A stretch of DNA of 10,801 bases from an uncultured Dermabacteraceae bacterium (GTDB lineage Bacteria > Actinomycetota > Actinomycetes > Actinomycetales > Dermabacteraceae), in the NCBI GenBank assembly GCA_943913905.1, contig CALTZZ010000078.1:1-10801 (forward strand), given 5' to 3'. Shown piece after piece: positions 6,539-10,801 of this stretch. A program made the translations under genes and the position numbers. The notes below the pieces were generated by a model. It was given only the letters and a program-made list of their open reading frames with translations. It searched no databases and was not told the DNA's origin. Position 1 is the first letter of the stretch, and each line of letters starts with the position of its first letter.

Positions 6539-6685
6539 TTCAATCCTCGCTTCGGGGGGGGCACGGGCTTGCCTCAAGTCTCGGTCAGTTTACCCAAGTG
6601 GCGCGAGGACACGAGTCCTATAGGTCACTAGATTCCTCGTGTAGTTTCGTTCCTGACCCTTACTGTGATGGGACTAGGAGCGCAT
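6539..6685. promoter_or_regulatory. Divergent nirD/nirB control region
   Basis: This 147-base gap must hold both promoters. For nirD, TAAACT on the minus strand (6592-6587) is a good -10 candidate with a leader of about 42 bases; no clear -35 is seen. For nirB, TACTGT (6661-6666) fits a -10 and would give a 13-base leader containing AGGAG; TAGATT (6629-6634) is an alternative. Between them are overlapping inverted repeats: AGGAC/GTCCT (6606-6610 and 6615-6619) and CACGAG/CTCGTG (6610-6615 and 6636-6641). They could bind a nitrogen regulator, but I do not recognise a GlnR or NarL site. A run of eight G (6554-6561) lies in the nirD leader. Confidence 0.5.
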
Positions 6686-9370
6686 GTGAGTACGACCCCC
6701 ACCTCCATGGATGAAAATGCAGTGAAGCACGTTGTTGTGGTCGGTGGTGGCCCCGCCGCACACCGTTTCGCTGAAACCCTGCACCGCCGCGATGACCAGC
6801 GGAAATACAAAGTCACGGTCATTTCCGAAGAAGCCTTGGCCCCGTATGATCGCGTCAATCTTGCAAAGCGCTGGGACAAGGCACATGACCTGACCTTGGG
6901 CGATCCCACGTTATGGGAAGACACGCACGTGGACCTCCACCTCAACGATCGCGTGAACTCGATCGACGTCGATGCAAAGACCGTACGTACCCAGTCGGGA
7001 ACCATTTATGGCTACGACGAACTTGTGCTCGCCACGGGTTCTAATGCCTTCACGCCTCCCATCAACGGCTGGGACACGAAAGGTGTGTTCGTCTACCGCA
7101 CCGTCGACGATGTTGACGGAATGAGCGAGACCGTGGAAGCGCTCAAGAACGATGCGAACCGCACGGGTAAGGCAATTGTTCTTGGTGGCGGTTTGCTGGG
7201 GCTTGAAGCCGCCGGAGGTCTCGCTGCCGAAGGGTACGAGGTGCACCTCGTTGAGCTCGCCGGTTGGCTTATGCCCGCTCAGCTCGACGAAGGCGGCGGC
7301 AACCTTCTGAACCGCCTCATCGAACAACGAGGAATCCAGCTCCACACAGGTGTGAGCCTTGAGCAGGTCTTGCCTCGCATCGAAAAGCGCCGAGGGAACG
7401 AATCGGACGAGGCCGCGATCAACGCGAACGCTACCAACGTTGCAGGCGTTGCGCTCTCCGATGGCTCCAAGCTCGAGGCAGACCTCGTGTGTCTCGCCGT
7501 CGGCATTCGCCCCCGTGACGAGCTCGGCAAAGTCAACGGCTTCGAAATGGGACCGCGCGGCGGCATTATGGTGGGCCAGGACTGCAAGACCTCCCACCCC
7601 AACGTGTGGGCGATCGGTGAAGTGGCCGCTATGGAAGGACGCTGCATCGGACTCGTCGCTCCCGCTAATACGATGGCCGAGGTCGTTGTGGACCGCCTCC
7701 TGGGAGGAAAAGCCGTTTTCGGGGAGGTCGATGGATCGACCAAGCTGAAGCTCTCGGGCATCGACGTTGCCAGCTTCGGCGACGCCAAAGGCGCAGAGAA
7801 GGACAGCCTCGACGTTGTGTACGCTGATCCGACTCGCGGCATCTACCAGCGCCTCGTCATGAGCCCCGACGCAACAACGCTGCGTGGCGGCATCCTCGTG
7901 GGCGACGCCTCCAACTACTCGACGCTCCGCGCCTACATCGGACGCGAACTGCCCGGCGATCCGTCCGCCTACCTCGCTGCGTCGGGAGCCGAAGCCCCAG
8001 ATACGGGTGACTTCCCCGATGAGGTAGTGGTGTGTTCTTGCAACAACGTGACTGCAGGAAGCATCAAGCAGGCGATCAATGGCGAAGGCGACTTTGGTCA
8101 GCCAGCTCATGACATCGCCACCCTCAAAGCCACGACCACGGCCGGAACTCAGTGTGGTTCGTGTATTCCACTCATGAGCAAGATCCTTGCGAACGAGCTC
8201 TCGAAGGCGGGAATTTCCGTCTCGAAGGCTCTGTGCGAGCACTTCGACGTTCCACGCTCGGAGCTGTACGCAATCATCAAGGACGAAGGACTGCAGTCCT
8301 TCCCGGAGATTATTGAGCGCTATGGCCGCGGCCACGGCTGCGACGTCTGCAAACCCACGGTCGCATCGATCCTTGCCTCGCAGCGAGATCGCTACATCTT
8401 GGACAAGGGACTCGGTAACCTTCAGGATACGAACGATCGCTTCATCGGCAACATGCAAAAGGACGGCACATACTCCGTTGTTCCACGTATTCCCGGCGGC
8501 GAAATTACGCCCGAAAAGCTGGGCGTGATTGCCGAAGTAGCCCGTGACTTCAACCTGTACACGAAGCTCACCGGCGCGCAACGCATCGGCCTCTTCGGCG
8601 CACGCCTGGAGCAGCTGCCTCACATTTGGCGCCGCCTCGTAGACGCCGGATTCGAATCGGGTCAGGCGTACGGCAAGAGCCTCCGCACCGTGAAAAGCTG
8701 TGTGGGTTCCACATGGTGCCGCTTCGGGCAGCAAGATTCCGTCGGTATGGCCATCCGCCTCGAGAACCGGTACAAGGGTCTTCGATCACCGCACAAGTTC
8801 AAGATCGGTGTATCGGGTTGTGCCCGCGAATGTGCTGAGGCACGCGGTAAGGATATTGGCGTCATCGCCACCGATAAGGGCTGGAACCTGTATGTCGGCG
8901 GTAATGGCGGATTTACTCCCCGTCATGCCGAGACCCTCGCGCAAGATCTCGATGACGAAACACTTGTTCGCTACATTGACCGGTACTTGGGCTACTACAT
9001 CCGCAGCGCCGAAAAACTGCAGCGCACAGCCGCCTGGCAGGATTCGCTTGAAGGCGGAATCGACCAGGTTATTGACGTTGTCGTGAACGATTCGCTTGGC
9101 ATTGCAGAGGAACTCGAAGCTGAAATGCAAGAGTTCGTGGAAGGCCACGAAGACGAATGGGTCGCGACCATGAAGGACCCGGACAAACTCGCGCGCTTCC
9201 GGTCCTTTATCAACGCTCCCGAGGCCCCGGATCCGCTCTTCGCGCGTATGCCGGAGCGTGACCAGAACCGCCCCGCCACGCTCGATGAACGTGAGACGGT
9301 ACTGGTCAGCGGCCCCACGATCGCCTTCCGTGGTGCACGAGGGGAAGAGGCAGACCCCGCAGAACTGTAA
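6686..9370 (+). CDS. nirB: Nitrite reductase (NADH) large subunit
   Basis: An 894-residue NirB that reduces nitrite to ammonium, taking electrons from NADH through FAD and iron-sulfur centres to siroheme. The FAD site is VVVVGGGPAAHRF (16-28) and the NADH site AIVLGGGLLGLEAAG (163-177). The BFD-like [2Fe-2S] domain has Cys450, Cys452, Cys490 and Cys493. A second conserved stretch holds LCEHFDVPRSELY and GCDVCKP (Cys552, Cys555). The ferredoxin-like half domain starts near residue 590. The siroheme-[4Fe-4S] ligands are CVGSTWC (Cys672, Cys678) and CARECAEA (Cys712, Cys716). All catalytic parts are present. The GTG at 6686 is chosen because AGGAG lies five bases before it. The ORF also opens at GTG 6665 without such a site. 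The cobA-type and hemD genes follow, so it probably heads a nitrite reduction and siroheme operon. Confidence 0.97.
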   Translation: MSTTPTSMDENAVKHVVVVGGGPAAHRFAETLHRRDDQRKYKVTVISEEALAPYDRVNLAKRWDKAHDLTLGDPTLWEDTHVDLHLNDRVNSIDVDAKTVRTQSGTIYGYDELVLATGSNAFTPPINGWDTKGVFVYRTVDDVDGMSETVEALKNDANRTGKAIVLGGGLLGLEAAGGLAAEGYEVHLVELAGWLMPAQLDEGGGNLLNRLIEQRGIQLHTGVSLEQVLPRIEKRRGNESDEAAINANATNVAGVALSDGSKLEADLVCLAVGIRPRDELGKVNGFEMGPRGGIMVGQDCKTSHPNVWAIGEVAAMEGRCIGLVAPANTMAEVVVDRLLGGKAVFGEVDGSTKLKLSGIDVASFGDAKGAEKDSLDVVYADPTRGIYQRLVMSPDATTLRGGILVGDASNYSTLRAYIGRELPGDPSAYLAASGAEAPDTGDFPDEVVVCSCNNVTAGSIKQAINGEGDFGQPAHDIATLKATTTAGTQCGSCIPLMSKILANELSKAGISVSKALCEHFDVPRSELYAIIKDEGLQSFPEIIERYGRGHGCDVCKPTVASILASQRDRYILDKGLGNLQDTNDRFIGNMQKDGTYSVVPRIPGGEITPEKLGVIAEVARDFNLYTKLTGAQRIGLFGARLEQLPHIWRRLVDAGFESGQAYGKSLRTVKSCVGSTWCRFGQQDSVGMAIRLENRYKGLRSPHKFKIGVSGCARECAEARGKDIGVIATDKGWNLYVGGNGGFTPRHAETLAQDLDDETLVRYIDRYLGYYIRSAEKLQRTAAWQDSLEGGIDQVIDVVVNDSLGIAEELEAEMQEFVEGHEDEWVATMKDPDKLARFRSFINAPEAPDPLFARMPERDQNRPATLDERETVLVSGPTIAFRGARGEEADPAEL

Positions 9371-9401
9371 GCGGGTATCACAACGTGAAAGGACACACGC
9401 G

Positions 9402-10466
9402 TTGAAAGCAACCGACTTTCACATATCACCAACGTGGCAGCGCCGGACGGTCGATCTCTCCTCGGCCACCGGCGCTGCCGGGTGGAGAGCCGCGCAAGCA
9501 TTCGCGCACGAAGGCGCAAATGTTCTCCTTGGAGACTTCACCGGTCGCGACAGGATGGTGAAGCTCGAGCAGCTCTGCGAGCAGCGCGGTATTGAACACT
9601 TGCTATTGCAGCGGGGAAGTGACCTCCGCGGAGACATCTGGGCGGCGCACACACCGGAAGCAGAATCACTGCGAGCAGCTGAGCCAGTCACCCTCGACCT
9701 CACGTCTCCGCACGATGACCCCGAGAGTGGGAACGCAACATTGGTCGGCGGCGGTCCTGGAGCCCCCGACCTGCTCACGATAGGAGCCATGCGCGCCATT
9801 GCTCATGCCGACGCCATCTTCGTTGACCGGCTCGGCATTGCGCTCAACGTGCTCGACCTAGCACCTGCGGCGCTCGTCATTGACGTCGGCAAGGCCCCGG
9901 GGCGGCACAAGCTCCCGCAGGAGCGCATCAACGAAGAAATGTATGAGCTTGCGGCCGCGGGCGCGAACGTTGTGCGCCTCAAGGGCGGCGACGTCTTCAT
10001 TTTCGGGCGAGGCGGGGAAGAATGGCGATACCTCGCTGAACGGGGAGTCCCCGTGTCGGTGGTTCCTGGGATCACAAGCGCGTTGTCTGTCCCAGCACAC
10101 GCCGGTATTTCCCCGACACTTCGGAACGTGACGCGGGCCGTGACAATCGTGTCGGGTCACCAGCCGTTCAATGCCGCCGAGCTCAGGGCTCTCGTGGATG
10201 TGGGGAGCACGATCATAATTTTGATGGGGATCGGAACCTTCCCTGGCACGGTCGCGGGACTCCGGGAAGCTGGGCTACCGGACTCCATGGAAGTCGCGTT
10301 GCTCGAACGAGGCTTCACCCCAGATGAACGCCATACATTCACCACCCTGGGTAACGCCGTTGAAACAATGCGAGAGCGCGAGGTGACGAACCCTGCCATC
10401 ATCGTGATCGGCGAGGTGGTGGCTGAACGACAGCCACGGGCATTTGAAACGAGGATGACACGATGA
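9402..10466 (+). CDS. cobA: Uroporphyrinogen-III C-methyltransferase with degenerate N-terminal domain
   Basis: A 354-residue protein from a TTG start at 9402, chosen because AAAGGA lies eight bases before it; upstream codons overlap nirB in another frame. Residues about 111-345 are a complete SUMT domain, which uses S-adenosylmethionine to turn uroporphyrinogen III into precorrin-2: LVGGGPGAPDLLTIGA (114-129), GKAPGRHKLPQE, VRLKGGDVFIFGRGGEE with GGDVF (195-199) where GGDPF is usual, VPGITSALSVPAHAGI and NPAIIVIGEVV. Residues 1 to about 105 resemble in outline a CysG-N/Met8 domain (EGANVLLGDF, then SDLRGDIWAAHTPEAE), but the glycine-rich NAD motif is not intact, so dehydrogenase and chelatase activity is doubtful. 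It follows nirB by 31 bases and overlaps hemD by four (ATGA). The job is siroheme supply for NirB. Confidence 0.92.
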   Translation: MKATDFHISPTWQRRTVDLSSATGAAGWRAAQAFAHEGANVLLGDFTGRDRMVKLEQLCEQRGIEHLLLQRGSDLRGDIWAAHTPEAESLRAAEPVTLDLTSPHDDPESGNATLVGGGPGAPDLLTIGAMRAIAHADAIFVDRLGIALNVLDLAPAALVIDVGKAPGRHKLPQERINEEMYELAAAGANVVRLKGGDVFIFGRGGEEWRYLAERGVPVSVVPGITSALSVPAHAGISPTLRNVTRAVTIVSGHQPFNAAELRALVDVGSTIIILMGIGTFPGTVAGLREAGLPDSMEVALLERGFTPDERHTFTTLGNAVETMREREVTNPAIIVIGEVVAERQPRAFETRMTR

Positions 10467-10801
10467 CTCACTCTTCAACCCCGAATACCTCGCTGGACTC
10501 TGCACCACTTGAAGGCATGCGGATCGCGGTCACAGCATCGCGTCGTGCAGACGACCAGATCGCAGCGCTCGAGCGACACGGTGCACACGTCACCCATGCG
10601 CCCACGATGCGAATCGTGCCCGTGGAGAATGACGCGCAGCTCGTGGAAGAAACCCACGCGCTTCTGGCCGCCGCACCAGCAACGTTCTTCGTCACTACCG
10701 GTCAAGGAATCAACTCGTGGCTCGAGATTTTGGATGAGTCCCTTCGGCAGGATGTCCTGTCCTACCTCGCGTCCACGAGAGTCATCTGCCGGGGCTGTCT
10801 C
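10463..10801 (+). CDS. hemD: Uroporphyrinogen-III synthase, N-terminal 113 residues (cut by window edge)
   Basis: The frame opens at ATG 10463, overlapping the preceding stop in ATGA, and stays open to the window end (113 codons). The start of the HemD fold is visible: LEGMRIAVTASRRADDQIAAL, then LERHGAHVTHAPTMRIVPVEN, and TFFVTTGQGINSWLEIL, which matches the place of the family's conserved Ser/Thr-Gly segment before a tryptophan. HemD closes and inverts ring D of hydroxymethylbilane to give uroporphyrinogen III, the substrate of the SUMT encoded just before it. Sequence identity in this family is low, so the call also rests on the neighbour. Some actinobacterial versions carry a C-terminal DNA-binding domain; that part would lie outside the window. 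A second hemD in the haem pathway cluster is possible. Translational coupling to the preceding gene is likely from the overlap. Confidence 0.8.
   Translation, partial: MTHSSTPNTSLDSAPLEGMRIAVTASRRADDQIAALERHGAHVTHAPTMRIVPVENDAQLVEETHALLAAAPATFFVTTGQGINSWLEILDESLRQDVLSYLASTRVICRGCL

Noticed and set aside
6539..6577. 13-residue N-terminal extension of NirD from ATG 6577
   Set aside because: The extension covers the C8 tract, resembles no NirD start, and the ATG at 6538 has AGGA before it.
6911..8734. A 607-codon open frame antisense to nirB
   Set aside because: It lies wholly within a clearly real nirB and its translation shows no family marks; long antisense frames are expected from the codon bias of G+C-rich genes.
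9258..9401. Upstream extension of the cobA-type gene into nirB
   Set aside because: The stretch overlaps nirB in another frame, and the TTG at 9402 has a well-spaced AAAGGA.
1..10801. Mobile element, prophage, CRISPR array or defence island
   Set aside because: No transposase, integrase, direct repeat series, tRNA-linked attachment site or defence gene is visible; all complete genes are of known chromosomal families.

Overview
The window looks like chromosomal DNA of a G+C-rich actinobacterium. The grounds are G/C-rich third codon positions, GTG and TTG starts, candidate leaderless promoters, the actinobacterial form of HisRS, and the order DUF349 / MBL-fold hydrolase / hisS, which I recall from Actinomycetota. 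Micrococcales is likely but I cannot name a genus. I see no mobile element, CRISPR array, tRNA, rRNA or clear sign of recent transfer. The genes are mostly housekeeping or nitrogen-assimilation genes.

Left part (1-1860), minus strand: a partial unrecognised gene runs off the left edge. Upstream of it is an intergenic region with a perfect 17-bp inverted repeat and a consensus DnaA box. Then comes a three-repeat DUF349 protein whose mRNA leader can fold into three stem-loops. Middle part (1920-4488), plus strand: an MBL-fold (glyoxalase II-like) hydrolase, histidyl-tRNA synthetase and a thioredoxin, closed by a strong hairpin. Next (4524-6145), plus strand: a siderophore-interacting FAD/NAD(P)H reductase and a DNA-3-methyladenine glycosylase I. 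Each has a -10-like hexamer six bases before its ATG, which suggests leaderless transcripts.

Right part (6149-10801): assimilatory nitrite reduction. nirD is on the minus strand, and divergently nirB, a SUMT-domain protein (cobA type) and hemD (cut by the right edge) run on the plus strand. HemD makes uroporphyrinogen III, the SUMT domain methylates it to precorrin-2, and after oxidation and iron insertion this becomes siroheme, the cofactor of NirB. The cluster therefore supplies an enzyme together with part of its cofactor pathway. No intact precorrin-2 dehydrogenase/ferrochelatase is visible. The SUMT protein instead carries a roughly 105-residue N-terminal region that looks like a worn-down CysG-N/Met8 domain.

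I found no wholly new system. The observations most worth checking are the degenerate N-terminal domain of the SUMT protein, the apparent loss of the zinc site in the glycosylase, the divergent nirD/nirB layout with a C8 tract in the nirD leader and a nirD terminator inside tag, and the two regulatory-looking intergenic regions on the left.
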